A program made the position numbers and the translations under genes. Below the pieces are notes generated by a model that made no database searches, had not been told where the DNA came from, and saw only the letters and a program-made list of their open reading frames with translations. Below, in pieces: positions 30,944 through 39,943 of a stretch of 40,045 nt of DNA. This stretch comes from HRBIN16 sp049969495 (lineage in GTDB: Bacteria; Armatimonadota; HRBIN16), in contig JBMFOT010000032.1 in assembly GCA_049969495.1 (NCBI GenBank), positions 1 through 40,045 of the forward strand. The letters run 5' to 3'. Each line of letters opens with the position of its first letter. Within the stretch, counting starts at the first letter, position 1.

Positions 30944-33900
30944 TCACGTGTCCGTTGGGTACGGTTCGCCATCGTGCATCGGAGCATCCACTCCCTTGAC
31001 GGTACGACATATTCCCCCGTATTCGCACAGAGCGCAGTGGTCGCCGGGTGTGGGGCGGATGTCGCCCGCCTGCAGGCGGTGTAGCAGTTCATTCACCTTC
31101 TGCGCGGCGGTGTGCTCGATGCTCTTCCACCTTTGTCCGTTTACGTGCTGCACCACCGAGTAATCCTCCTGAGGCTGCCTACCCAGCCGTTGCAACAACT
31201 CGGCAGGTGCGGTGTCGGTGAACAGCACACGATATCGTTTGCCCTCCAGCGCGTCGTCCATTGCTACCGCCGCGGGAGCCAGTTTCCAGACCTGTCTCAG
31301 CGCAGCGACGTACAGCACGGTCTGCAGGTCGTCGCCCGCCTGCACCCTTTGCCACCACGCGTCGGGCAGGTTGCGTTTATAGTCCACCAGCACCGCCGCG
31401 CCGGTTTGAGGGCACACATCTACCCGGTCTATCCTGCCGCATATGCGCATCCTTTCGCCGTCGGGCAGGGTCAGGCGCAAAGGTGGGGCAGTGTCTTCCA
31501 CAGGCTCCTCATCCGCTTCAACTGCGGGGCCGAAGGTCGCTTCCGTCCACAGTGTCTGCAAGCCGAAAGCGGTGTACAGCTGTTCCTCACGTTCCAGTAC
31601 CGAACGCACCATCTCTTCCAGTTGCTGCAGAAGCAAGTGCCTCTCGCCGGTGGGGCGGTCAAAGGGATGTTGCTGGGCAACCTCCTGCAGCAGCTGCTCC
31701 AGGGGTTGCTCGGGACGATGACGACGGCGATGCAGTACCGCGTGCAGCCAACGTCCCTGTCCCACCGCGTAGTGTGTTCTCTCACCGCGAATCTTCATCT
31801 CCCAGCGCGCGAAATGCCGGAACGGGCATTGCTGCAGCTCCTCCAGCTCGGTAGCAGAGTAGGCTCGATTGCCGATGTGGGGCAAGAGGATGTTCAAGCG
31901 GGGGAAATCGGGCAGGTAGCGCCACCGCCACCATTGTCGACATCGTTCCCTCTGTTCGGTCAGCCAGCGATACAGCGTTTGTGCGGTAAGCAATCGCTCC
32001 CCTTCGTCCATCACGCGACGGGTGTGCGGGTTGATATCGAACAGGGAGTCCACCAGCGTGCGCTCAGTATCTTTCTCATCTACCGTGTGGGAAAGAGGAG
32101 CGGTGACGTCGCTTAGGCGCAGACTGCGTTGAATGATACCATCCGATGGAAAAATCTCGCGCAACGAACGCAGGTAGAACGAGGGTTGAACATCGTGGTC
32201 GCCCTCTGTGCGAGAGTAAGAGAATACCACTTTTTGCGAGGCACAGGTCGCCGCTTGGTAAAACGCCAATCGTTCCATAGCGGCGTTGTCGGTGCTCAGC
32301 GGCAGACGGCTACCGGTGTGGGCGTTGAGCCAGCGACGGTCTCTGTCGCGCAAGAGGGCATCTTCCACCATCCTGCGGGGGAAGCGTCCTTCCTGCATCC
32401 CCATGACGAAGGCGACCCGGGGGCGCAGAGGGCGGCTTCGTGTGGCTTCCAGCAACCACACCGCGTTACGCGGGGACGAATCACCCTTTTGCCACGTCAC
32501 CGCCCATGCTTGTTCCACCGCTCGCGCCCACTCTGCGGGTGTTCCTTCCGCGTCCTGTGCCAGCAAGAAGGCCACCTGTTGGGCTACCTCCATCGCCTGC
32601 GTCAGCGTGTCCTGATCTTCGCCGTCGAGGACGGACAGACCAAACCGCATGGCGTTGAGTGCTTTCTGCAGTATTTCCAGCCACTGACGCGGGTGCTCTG
32701 CCAGAGACAGGGATTGGGTGCTCTCTATCAGCGTGCGTAGCAGGGGGGCGACCGTACTATCCTCTCGTTCCATTTGCTCGGCGAGGCGCAGCCAGTTGTC
32801 CGCTCCGGACCGCACTCCGCGTCGCACAGCCAGCAGGCGTAGTCGGTCTGCCTCAAGGATGTCTACGGGCAGATACCCGCTCTTGAACCACTGCAGCACT
32901 TCGTCACGCGGATAGCCCCTCTGGTGAAGATGCAGCAAAGCGATGAGCGTGCGTATCAGCGGGTGCTCGCCCAGCGTTTGTGCCTCGAACCTCTGGGTGG
33001 GGATGCCGAACTGCGTGAACGCTCCCTCTAGGGTGGGTAACACCGAGGAGATGTCACGGCATAAGACCGCAATCTCCCCCCAGGCCATACCGTTGCGGTG
33101 GTGGTGCACTATCTCGCGGGCGATCATCTCCACCTCCGCCAGCAGGTGGGGTGCTTCCCATACCTCCAGCACAGGGGGCGATTGTCCTGTGTTGACAGGT
33201 GGGGGAGGTGTGCCGAAGAGGTAGGCAGCGATGTGCGCTACCGTCGGAGAGGTTCGCTCATCGGGAGGCAGTGTAACCGGCTCCACCTGCACCTCAAAAT
33301 GCCGGCTCAGCCATTGCAGGGTAGCAGAAGTGCTTTCAAACAGCGCTTCTCTCTTTTCTTCCCAGCAGAGGGTGATGACCACCTTGCAACCCGATTCCGC
33401 CAGCGCACGCAGGAACGCCGTTTCGGTTCGGGAGAAACGGGCGAAGCCGTCCACCAGAACACGATGAGGAAGGGCGATGTGATGGCGAGCTTCGTGTAGT
33501 GCCTGTGTAGCGAGCGAGTAGACATCCTCTTCCTCATGCCAGCCTCGCGTGGTAAGCAAGTGGCGATAGCGGCGTAGTATCTGCGCTAGTGCAGAGATTT
33601 TCTCCTGTTCCTGCGATTGTGCGGCGAGCCGTTCCAGTATTTCCGGGGAGACGCCTTCGCGTGTCATTTCCCTGACCCAGTTGGACAGCAGGGTGAGGAT
33701 ACCCTCCCGCCGGGTGGCGCGTTCTACCAACGAGCCGGGCTGTGCGACCGCCTGAACTGCCTGCCGTAGTAGCCAGCGACGCAGGTGTGCAGGCACGAGG
33801 CGCACCTCTTTTACCGACGACGCCACTTCGGTGACGAAGGTGTGGAAGCTGCGCACTATCCGGTCAGCCGTCTGGGGTGCCATTCCCTCCGCGAGAAGGA

Positions 33901-34039
33901 TGGCGCGCGCCATCTGAGCCTGCAGGTCTGAGGGCAGTATTAGGCATACGCGTTCGCCCTCCTGCAGGCAGGTGGTGATACACCGGCGGGTTTTGCCACC
34001 CAGAGCAGGCGACGTCCAGACGATTACAGGTGGTTTCAT
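30944..34039 (-). CDS. AddB-like PD-(D/E)XK nuclease/helicase-fold protein
   Basis: A 1031-residue protein resembling AddB/RexB of recombinational double-strand-break repair. The N-terminus has a reduced Walker A (ALGGKTR) lacking the usual leading Gly, followed by UvrD-like helicase-fold segments up to about residue 720. The C-terminal nuclease has D871 in GRIDRVD and D886-x-K888 in LVDYKR. Four cysteines fit the AddB iron-sulfur latch: C738 in QQCPFRHFA and C1002-x2-C1005-x5-C1011. No AddA/RexA partner lies in the window. The start at 34039 fits the family but has no strong ribosome site. It diverges from a single-span protein gene. Confidence 0.85.
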   Translation of the reverse strand: MKPPVIVWTSPALGGKTRRCITTCLQEGERVCLILPSDLQAQMARAILLAEGMAPQTADRIVRSFHTFVTEVASSVKEVRLVPAHLRRWLLRQAVQAVAQPGSLVERATRREGILTLLSNWVREMTREGVSPEILERLAAQSQEQEKISALAQILRRYRHLLTTRGWHEEEDVYSLATQALHEARHHIALPHRVLVDGFARFSRTETAFLRALAESGCKVVITLCWEEKREALFESTSATLQWLSRHFEVQVEPVTLPPDERTSPTVAHIAAYLFGTPPPPVNTGQSPPVLEVWEAPHLLAEVEMIAREIVHHHRNGMAWGEIAVLCRDISSVLPTLEGAFTQFGIPTQRFEAQTLGEHPLIRTLIALLHLHQRGYPRDEVLQWFKSGYLPVDILEADRLRLLAVRRGVRSGADNWLRLAEQMEREDSTVAPLLRTLIESTQSLSLAEHPRQWLEILQKALNAMRFGLSVLDGEDQDTLTQAMEVAQQVAFLLAQDAEGTPAEWARAVEQAWAVTWQKGDSSPRNAVWLLEATRSRPLRPRVAFVMGMQEGRFPRRMVEDALLRDRDRRWLNAHTGSRLPLSTDNAAMERLAFYQAATCASQKVVFSYSRTEGDHDVQPSFYLRSLREIFPSDGIIQRSLRLSDVTAPLSHTVDEKDTERTLVDSLFDINPHTRRVMDEGERLLTAQTLYRWLTEQRERCRQWWRWRYLPDFPRLNILLPHIGNRAYSATELEELQQCPFRHFARWEMKIRGERTHYAVGQGRWLHAVLHRRRHRPEQPLEQLLQEVAQQHPFDRPTGERHLLLQQLEEMVRSVLEREEQLYTAFGLQTLWTEATFGPAVEADEEPVEDTAPPLRLTLPDGERMRICGRIDRVDVCPQTGAAVLVDYKRNLPDAWWQRVQAGDDLQTVLYVAALRQVWKLAPAAVAMDDALEGKRYRVLFTDTAPAELLQRLGRQPQEDYSVVQHVNGQRWKSIEHTAAQKVNELLHRLQAGDIRPTPGDHCALCEYGGICRTVKGVDAPMHDGEPYPTDT

Positions 34040-34050
34040 GTTCGTAACGA

Positions 34051-34080
34051 TTGATTCGCGCTCCCCAAACGCAGTACACT
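34051..34080 (+). promoter_or_regulatory. Promoter of the single-span protein gene
   Basis: TTGATT at 34051-34056 and TACACT at 34075-34080 are 18 bp apart. A second A/T-rich hexamer TATAGT follows at once (about 34080-34085). The start codon at 34135 is about 54 bp further. Confidence 0.5.
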
Positions 34081-34134
34081 ATAGTATATTCGCTTTACGG
34101 GGAACAGGCTACTTCAACGCAGAGGAGTTTTGGG

Positions 34135-34575
34135 GTGGACAGTACGGTTTTTGACCTTGATGAGATGCTGACGCAGTCGCCGTCTGCGCATCCGAAGCGT
34201 GGGCGTAACGTGTTTGCGGTTGTGGCAGTAGCGTGTGTTCTCGGCGCAGCAGCACTGCTGGGAGTGTTTCTGTGGCGTTCGCCCCATCGGGATGCCGCGT
34301 TGTTTCACAGAGCCTATGTTTTGCCTGCGCCCAATCCAATTCAGCCCCCTGCGCTACCCTTGCCGGTGGTGACCACAACGCCTCCTCCCATACCGCAGGT
34401 TGTACAACTGCCCGCGCCTCGCCCCTCGCTCTGGGAGATTCGGGCGGAGCTGAAGCGTGGGCTGGGGGAGTGGGAGTTGCCGCACTATGTGAACGCGCCT
34501 CAATACGGCTCTGGTCCGAATAGCCCTGCCCCCAGCCAGTTGAAGCCGCATGTTGCCACTGTGCCAGCGGAATAG
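34135..34575 (+). CDS. Single-span proline-rich membrane protein
   Basis: A 146-residue protein with a short cytoplasmic N-terminus (VDSTVFDLDEMLTQS), one membrane span at about residues 26-47, then a Pro-rich outer segment (about 60-100) and a C-terminal tail. It resembles periplasmic tethers or secretion-system accessory proteins in layout only; I recognise no family. The GTG at 34135 is preferred since AGAGGAG lies seven bases upstream; the frame is open further back but unlikely to be coding over the promoter. It is convergent with the PhyH gene, whose stop codon adjoins its own with no gap. Confidence 0.6.
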   Translation: MDSTVFDLDEMLTQSPSAHPKRGRNVFAVVAVACVLGAAALLGVFLWRSPHRDAALFHRAYVLPAPNPIQPPALPLPVVTTTPPPIPQVVQLPAPRPSLWEIRAELKRGLGEWELPHYVNAPQYGSGPNSPAPSQLKPHVATVPAE

Positions 34576-35355
34576 CTATCCGCCTTCTGCCAGCACCGGG
34601 AACAAGTCGCCTGCTATCGGTTCGCCCACCTGTAACCCCAGTCCGTCGGTCACCACGTGTGGTTTACCGCTATATGCTGTGCCATCCGCCATGTAGATGG
34701 TGACCATCGCGCGGCGTGGGCGGTCGGTATGGTTGGCGCCGGCGTAGTGAAAGGTCAGCCCGTGATGGAAAGTGCAGCTTCCCGCTTTCATGCGGGCAAT
34801 GTATGGAGGCCTTACCTCTTTGTCAGGTACCAGTGCGAAGATGTCCTGTGGTGTCACTAGGTTAATCGGCTCCAATTCGCCCCACAGGTGCGATCCCGGG
34901 ATAAATTGCATACAGCCGTTGTTCTCATCTACATCGTCCAGTGCCATCCAGCAGGAGAGCTGGTCGTAGCCAATCATGGGCCAGTACGGGCGGTCCTGGT
35001 GCCAGGGCGAGGGTTTGCTGTCACCGGGCATCTTGGTCAGCAGGTGGTCGTGCCACAGTCGGATGCGTTGCGCCCCGATTAGCTGTCGGGCGATTTCGGC
35101 GATGCGCGCGCTGAGGGTGTACTGTCGTATCCCCTCGTGTACCCGCCACAGGTTCACCTTTTGCACGAAGACCTTTTCGTACTCAGGGTTTGTTGAGGAT
35201 GTTTCAATGCGTGCATCGTACCGTTGCGACAACACCTCGTCCGCCGCGCGACGCAGTGCCTCCAGCTCCTCTACGCTGAGTACGTTGTCCAATTGCACGA
35301 AGCCGTTCTCGCGGAAGAACGCAATCTGCTGCTCGCTTAGTGGATAATGCGTCAT
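34576..35355 (-). CDS. Phytanoyl-CoA dioxygenase (PhyH) family protein
   Basis: A 259-residue Fe(II)/2-oxoglutarate-dependent oxygenase. The iron ligands are H119-x-D121 in SPWHQDRPYW and the distal histidine in TFHYAGANHTDRPRRA. The arginine of DRPRRAMV is the expected 2-oxoglutarate anchor. The DDVDENNGCMQFIPGSHLWG segment is a family hallmark. The substrate is unknown; bacterial members hydroxylate lipids, amino acids or small natural products. The ATG at 35355 is chosen with GAGGAAGGGG upstream; an in-frame GTG at 35364 is too close to that site. Confidence 0.88.
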   Translation of the reverse strand: MTHYPLSEQQIAFFRENGFVQLDNVLSVEELEALRRAADEVLSQRYDARIETSSTNPEYEKVFVQKVNLWRVHEGIRQYTLSARIAEIARQLIGAQRIRLWHDHLLTKMPGDSKPSPWHQDRPYWPMIGYDQLSCWMALDDVDENNGCMQFIPGSHLWGELEPINLVTPQDIFALVPDKEVRPPYIARMKAGSCTFHHGLTFHYAGANHTDRPRRAMVTIYMADGTAYSGKPHVVTDGLGLQVGEPIAGDLFPVLAEGG

Positions 35356-35772
35356 TGTCGGCACCCCTTCCTCGGGTATTTTATAGTGCTAGTTTTTGCG
35401 ATAGTGTACCATCAAAGAGGAGGCGAGTCAACAAGAAATCGGGTAGGATACCCACCCAGGATATTGACTTCGGCTCTGGCGAAGCCTTTGCTCCCGAAGT
35501 GCACACTGCTACCGTGCTCGCAGGTGTCTGCAGAGCTGATTGCCAGTCAACATCAGCTGGTTGACGGGCTGGAGATACGCCAAGCTGGCAAGTCCGGGAC
35601 CATTACGCCGTAATGCGGTTTGAACCTCTCCCCCGGCCCCTCTCCTGCGAAGAGAGGGTAGCCGCGCACCGAATGCCCCTTTTCTTAAAAAGGAATCCGC
35701 GCCTCCTTTGGTGAAAGCACTTCCTGATTGGATGTTTTGAATGCTAACCATACAGGAGGCTTACCATCATAG
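35356..35772. other. 417-bp intergenic region
   Basis: A divergent region between PhyH and GH127. I see no supported gene. On the plus strand about 35 codons ending at 35613 (QVSAELIASQHQLVDGLEI) look coding-like but have no start or ribosome site, so this may be a gene remnant. An inverted repeat CCCTCTC / GAGAGGG lies at 35638-35658. AGGAGG near 35755, 14 bp before the GH127 start, closes the region. Confidence 0.5.
35638..35658. repeat. Short inverted repeat
   Basis: CCCTCTC / GAGAGGG with a 7-nt loop, embedded in a C-rich stretch. It is of the same pyrimidine-rich style as the hairpin at 23591-23612. Confidence 0.5.
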
Positions 35773-37650
35773 ATGTCATCTCGCTCTAAAGCACCTGTGG
35801 TGCAGACCGCACAAAGCGCGCACGCTCGCCTGAAGCCCGTCGGCGTACGAGAGGTGAAGCTAACAGACGGGCTTTTAGCGGATCGCTATCGCACCAATAT
35901 CGAGGCAGGTATCCCTGCAGGCTGGACACAGCTCTGGGAGAGCCATACCATTCCCAACTTCTACGTGGTGAGCGGCAGGCGTGCTGGTAACGTAGAGGGA
36001 CCTCGCTATATCGATTCCGACGGCTACAAATGGCTGGAAGGTGCGTGCTGGGCGTATGCCCACACGCAAGATGCCACTTTGAAAGCATGGATAGACGAGT
36101 TTGTAGATGTGATTGAAGCGGCGCAGGAAGAGGATGGCTACGTGAACACTCATTTCATGGGCGAGCGCAAATCCCTGCGCTTCACCGACCTCAACCACGC
36201 GCATGAGATTTACTGCTTTGGACATCTCACACAAGCGGCTATCGCCCACCACCGTGTCACCGGGGAAGACAAACTGCTCGACGTCGCACGACGTTTCGCA
36301 GACCTGCTCTACCGCCTGTTCGGACCGGAGGGCAGGTGGGGTACCTGTGGACATCCCGAAGCGGAAATGGCTCTGGTAGAGTTGTATCGTGAGACGAGAG
36401 ATCGTCGCTATTTGGAGTTGGCATCGCGAATGATAGACGCTCGGGGGCGCAAGCCGCCTGTGCTGGACGGTTCAAACTACCTGCTGGACCACGCCCCCTT
36501 CCGCGAACAGAAAGAGGCGGTGGGACATGCAGTACGTGCGCTCTATCTCTACGCCGGCGCTGCCGACCTCTATGCAGAGAGCGGCGAACAGGCGTTGATG
36601 AACACCCTGCATACCCTCTGGCAGGATGTGTTCCATCGGAAGGTATACGTAACCGGTGGTCTGGGCGCACGCTACGAGGGTGAGGCGTTCGGTTTGCCAT
36701 ACGAACTGCCCAATCTGAGGGCGTACGCCGAGACCTGTGCCGCCATCGCAGGCTTCATGTGGAACTGGCGGATGCTGCAGATAGAGCCGGACGCCCGTTA
36801 CGCAGACTGGATGGAGATCGCTCTGTACAACGGCATCCTGTCCGGTGTCTCGCTGGACGGCACGCGCTACTTCTACATGAACCCGCTGGAATCGCGCGGC
36901 GGTTATGAGCGTTCGGCATGGTTTGGATGCGCCTGCTGTCCGCCTAACGTCCATCGCACCCTGGCCGCTCTGCCGGGCTACCTGTACAGCCTGAGCGACG
37001 AGACGGTATACGTCCACTTCTACGCTTCCAGCGAGCTCCATACGCAGCTTCCTAACGAGCGACCAGTACAGTTGCAGGTGCAGACCGACTATCCCTGGTC
37101 CGGCGAGGTGCTATTGCGTCCGTCGGCGGGCAGGTATCGGCTGGCTTTGCGCATCCCCGCATGGGCATCAGGGGCGGAATTGCGCTTCAACGGCGAGAGC
37201 GTGGATGTCGCTCCGGGTTCCTATGCCGTCGTACAGCGCGAGTGGCAGGATGGCGATACCGTCGAGCTTTCCCTGCCGATGCCGATAGAGCTGATTCGGG
37301 CGAATCCGCGTGTAGAGGAAGACCGCTCCAGCGGCGCGATACGCCGCGGGCCTGTGGTGTTCTGCGTGGAGCAGGTGGACGCTTCTGGCGTAAACCTGAT
37401 GGACCTCTACCTGCCACAGCATATCGGCGGATTGCGAGCAGCGTACGACCCATCGCTGCTGGGTGGGGTAGTAACTATCACGGGCAGCGCGCTGGTGGAT
37501 ACCGTTGCTCGCGAGCAGCAACCGCTGTACATGCCTGCATCGCAATATGCCCCTCCGCGATGGCGTGAGGCAGGCATACGCTGGATTCCGTACTATGCGT
37601 GGGCAAATCGCGGCGCCGGCGCGATGAAGGTGTGGTTGCCGCTGCCGTAG
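35773..37650 (+). CDS. GH127 beta-L-arabinofuranosidase
   Basis: A 625-residue glycoside hydrolase of family 127 (DUF1680), with an (alpha/alpha)6 barrel followed by beta-rich domains. The zinc-thiolate catalytic centre is complete: E320-x-C322 in YAETCAA and C388-C389 in GCACCPPN, where C388 is the expected cysteine nucleophile by comparison with HypBA1. The HAHEIYCFGHL and WGTCGHPE segments are also typical. It removes beta-L-arabinofuranose from plant-derived glycans or glycopeptides. No signal peptide is seen, so action is likely cytoplasmic. The ATG at 35773 directly follows an in-frame stop, so no earlier start is possible; AGGAGG lies unusually far (14 bp) upstream. Confidence 0.93.
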   Translation: MSSRSKAPVVQTAQSAHARLKPVGVREVKLTDGLLADRYRTNIEAGIPAGWTQLWESHTIPNFYVVSGRRAGNVEGPRYIDSDGYKWLEGACWAYAHTQDATLKAWIDEFVDVIEAAQEEDGYVNTHFMGERKSLRFTDLNHAHEIYCFGHLTQAAIAHHRVTGEDKLLDVARRFADLLYRLFGPEGRWGTCGHPEAEMALVELYRETRDRRYLELASRMIDARGRKPPVLDGSNYLLDHAPFREQKEAVGHAVRALYLYAGAADLYAESGEQALMNTLHTLWQDVFHRKVYVTGGLGARYEGEAFGLPYELPNLRAYAETCAAIAGFMWNWRMLQIEPDARYADWMEIALYNGILSGVSLDGTRYFYMNPLESRGGYERSAWFGCACCPPNVHRTLAALPGYLYSLSDETVYVHFYASSELHTQLPNERPVQLQVQTDYPWSGEVLLRPSAGRYRLALRIPAWASGAELRFNGESVDVAPGSYAVVQREWQDGDTVELSLPMPIELIRANPRVEEDRSSGAIRRGPVVFCVEQVDASGVNLMDLYLPQHIGGLRAAYDPSLLGGVVTITGSALVDTVAREQQPLYMPASQYAPPRWREAGIRWIPYYAWANRGAGAMKVWLPLP

Positions 37651-37653
37651 AGC

Positions 37654-37677
37654 AGGGGCGCATGGTGATGTGCCCCT
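37654..37677. repeat. Hairpin after GH127 gene
   Basis: AGGGGC-G-CAT and ATG-T-GCCCCT form a nearly perfect stem with a 4-nt loop, 3 bp after the GH127 stop. No T-run follows, so it is at best a weak terminator between convergent genes. Confidence 0.45.
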
Positions 37678-37747
37678 ACTTGCACAAGGCGTTCGAGGCG
37701 TGCGCTGATGAGAGCGCTTTGATGGCAATCCATCGCTTTGCATGAGG

Positions 37748-38383
37748 CTACAACCCTGTTCCTAACAACCGCGATACCACAATGACCGTCGGCAAACCGA
37801 CCAGCACGCTTAACACGCCCGGCACAATGAATACCAGAGCCAGCAGCAGAATGGGACCAAAGCGAAACATCGCCAGCTCGTAGCGATAGGCTGTCTCGGC
37901 GGGCAGTAAACCAGCCAGAATCTTCGAACCGTCCAGTGGAGCAACAGGTATCAGGTTGAAGAACATCAGACCGATGTTCATGTATACCATGTAGACCAGG
38001 AACTCTGCTAAACTTGGCGTCAAGTTGTGCATAAAAAGACGCATCGCTCCAGCGATTAGCATGGCGAAGACAAGGTTCGAGAATGGCCCCGCCGCCGCAA
38101 CCAGCATCATATCCCGACGGGGATGCTCGAAGTTAGCGGGGTTCACCTGCACGGCTTTGCCCCAGCCAATGCCGCGCGCGCCAGTAACCACCATCAGTAT
38201 CAACATCAACGTGCCCAGCGGGTCCAGATGGTCGAGCGGATTCAACGTCACGCGCCCTTGCCGTTTGGGTGTAGGGTCACCGAGCCGATAGGCGGTGATG
38301 GCATGTGCGAACTCGTGTACGGTGATACAGAGCACGAAGGCGAATATCTGCATGAAGATAAAGTTCCAGTCCAGCTGTATCAT
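37748..38383 (-). CDS. Site-2 protease family (M50) membrane metalloprotease
   Basis: A 211-residue intramembrane zinc protease of the short M50 type, with about five or six spans. The zinc motif H23-E-x-x-H27 (VHEFAHA) lies in the first span, and the third ligand Asp is in NLIPVAPLDGSK near the C-terminal half. It lacks a PDZ domain, as in other minimal site-2 proteases. Substrates are unknown; members cleave membrane-bound regulators. The ATG at 38383 is a likely start, but an in-frame TTG at 38407 with AGG nearby would add eight residues. It follows lysA on the same strand after 136 bp. Confidence 0.9.
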   Translation of the reverse strand: MIQLDWNFIFMQIFAFVLCITVHEFAHAITAYRLGDPTPKRQGRVTLNPLDHLDPLGTLMLILMVVTGARGIGWGKAVQVNPANFEHPRRDMMLVAAAGPFSNLVFAMLIAGAMRLFMHNLTPSLAEFLVYMVYMNIGLMFFNLIPVAPLDGSKILAGLLPAETAYRYELAMFRFGPILLLALVFIVPGVLSVLVGLPTVIVVSRLLGTGL

Positions 38384-38454
38384 TGCTATCTGACCATTCC
38401 TCCCCAAAGGCTAATAGCATTATACCCTATCCGGTGCAGCGGGAGTTCGGAGGG

Positions 38455-38514
38455 CACACGGATGGGCACGAATACAACAGCTAGACGCGGATACCATCCG
38501 TGCCAATCCGTGTG
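38455..38514. repeat. Inverted repeat between lysA and M50 gene
   Basis: CACACGGATGGGCACG (38455-38470) and CGTGCCAATCCGTGTG (38499-38514) pair at 15 of 16 positions across a 28-bp spacer. It has the look of a dispersed repeat, not of a terminator, since no T-run follows on either strand. Confidence 0.7.
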
Positions 38515-38519
38515 GACGG

Positions 38520-39869
38520 TTACCCAACCGGCGATGGCTGTTCCATGCGCAGGCGATCGGGGATGCGGTCGTGCGCCAGCAGGTCGTCCAGCGTCTCGCG
38601 TTCCACGATAATCTCGGCACGCCCTTCGTTCACCAGCACCATCGCCGGGCGCGGGAAGCGATTATAGTTACTGCTCATGGCGTAGTTGTATGCGCCGGTG
38701 GACGGCACTGCCAGAATATCGCCCGGCTCCGGCTGGGCAATCGCCACATTGCGTATGAGGATGTCGGTCTCGCAATGTTTGCCTGCAATGGTCACCACCG
38801 TGTTCGCCGGCTGGTTCGCCTTGTTTGCTACCAGTGCAGTGTACACCGCATCGTACAGCTGAGGGCGTGGGTTGTCCGACATACCTCCGTCTACCGCCAC
38901 ATAGGTGCGCGTGCCCGGCGGCTGGTGGATAGGTACCTGCTTGATAGCACCGATAGTATACAGAGTCAGCCCCGCCTCGCCGACCAGCGCGCGCCCCGGC
39001 TCCTGAAGGAGCGTGGGATAGGGCAGGCTGCGTCGTTCCAGCTGCTCGGTGAGTACGTTTACGATACGCTCGGCATACTCGTCAAAGCTGGGCGGCTGGT
39101 GGCTTTCAATGTAACGAATACCCAATCCTCCGCCGATGTTGAGCTCTTCCGCAGTATAGCCCAGCTGTTTGCGCAGGGTATGCATAAAGTCCACCATAAT
39201 CTTGACCGCACGCTCCTGTGCTTCCGTATCCAGCAGCTGGGACCCCACGTGACAGTGGATGCCCTTCAGATAGAGGTGCGGTGATGCCAGCGCGCGACGC
39301 GCCCCTTCCAGCGCGTAGCCGTTGCGGATGTTCAAACCGAACTTGGTGTCCGCCTGTCCGGTGCGGATGAAGCGATGGGTATGGGGGTCAATGCCCGGCG
39401 TCACGCGAAGCAGGATGGTCACCTGTTTGCCCGCTTCGGCAGCCACCCGCTCCAACATCTCCAGCTCCATCAGGTTGTCTACCACGATTCGCCCGACGCC
39501 ATGCTGTACCGCCATCTGCAGCTCTAGCAGCGACTTGTTGTTGCCGTGAAAGACCAGCTTCTCGGGGGGGAAACCAGCCTGGAGCGCAGTGTAAAGTTCT
39601 CCCGCAGAAGCCACATCCAGGTCATAGCCCTCCTGTGCCACAATGCGGGCAACCGCCATACAGAGCAGAGCTTTACCTGCGTAGGCGATTTCGTTGCGTG
39701 GATAGCGTTTCTCGAAGGCGCGTCGGTAATCGCGCATGTTTTGCCGAAAGGTGGTCTCGTCCAGCACGTAGAGCGGTGTACCGAACTGCCTTGCCAGCTC
39801 TACCGCATCACACCCACCGATTTCCAGATGTCCTCGCTCGTTAATCCGTTGCGTGCCTAACAGTAGCAT
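38520..39869 (-). CDS. lysA: Diaminopimelate decarboxylase
   Basis: A 449-residue fold-type III PLP enzyme that decarboxylates meso-diaminopimelate to L-lysine, the last step of lysine biosynthesis. The cofactor lysine is K66 in AYAGKALL. HVGSQ, GGGLGIRY and EPGRALV bind PLP and its phosphate, and the substrate cysteine lies in KHCETDIL. The ATG at 39869 fits the family length and has GAGGGGGAAGG just upstream; the open frame continues to 40001 but passes through the promoter. The C-terminal extension after YNYAMSSNYNRFPRP is of normal length. No other lysine gene is present. Confidence 0.95.
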   Translation of the reverse strand: MLLLGTQRINERGHLEIGGCDAVELARQFGTPLYVLDETTFRQNMRDYRRAFEKRYPRNEIAYAGKALLCMAVARIVAQEGYDLDVASAGELYTALQAGFPPEKLVFHGNNKSLLELQMAVQHGVGRIVVDNLMELEMLERVAAEAGKQVTILLRVTPGIDPHTHRFIRTGQADTKFGLNIRNGYALEGARRALASPHLYLKGIHCHVGSQLLDTEAQERAVKIMVDFMHTLRKQLGYTAEELNIGGGLGIRYIESHQPPSFDEYAERIVNVLTEQLERRSLPYPTLLQEPGRALVGEAGLTLYTIGAIKQVPIHQPPGTRTYVAVDGGMSDNPRPQLYDAVYTALVANKANQPANTVVTIAGKHCETDILIRNVAIAQPEPGDILAVPSTGAYNYAMSSNYNRFPRPAMVLVNEGRAEIIVERETLDDLLAHDRIPDRLRMEQPSPVG

Positions 39870-39915
39870 CCTTCCCCCTCGAACCGATATCAAGATTTGT
39901 GCAATCAGAGCAAAG

Positions 39916-39943
39916 AATATCATGTATCGCCTTTCAAAGTCAA
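39916..39943 (-). promoter_or_regulatory. Promoter of lysA
   Basis: On the minus strand TTGACT (39938-39943) and GATATT (39916-39921) are separated by 16 bp. The ATG at 39869 is 47 bp downstream. The last 100 bp of the window show no further gene. Confidence 0.5.

Noticed and set aside
35480..35613. Coding-like plus-strand stretch before GH127
   Set aside because: It has no ribosome site or family match, and the plausible part is only about 35 codons; kept only as a possible remnant.
23591..35658. Short inverted repeats considered as a CRISPR array
   Set aside because: They are single, differently sequenced palindromes with no regular repeat-spacer pattern and no cas genes.
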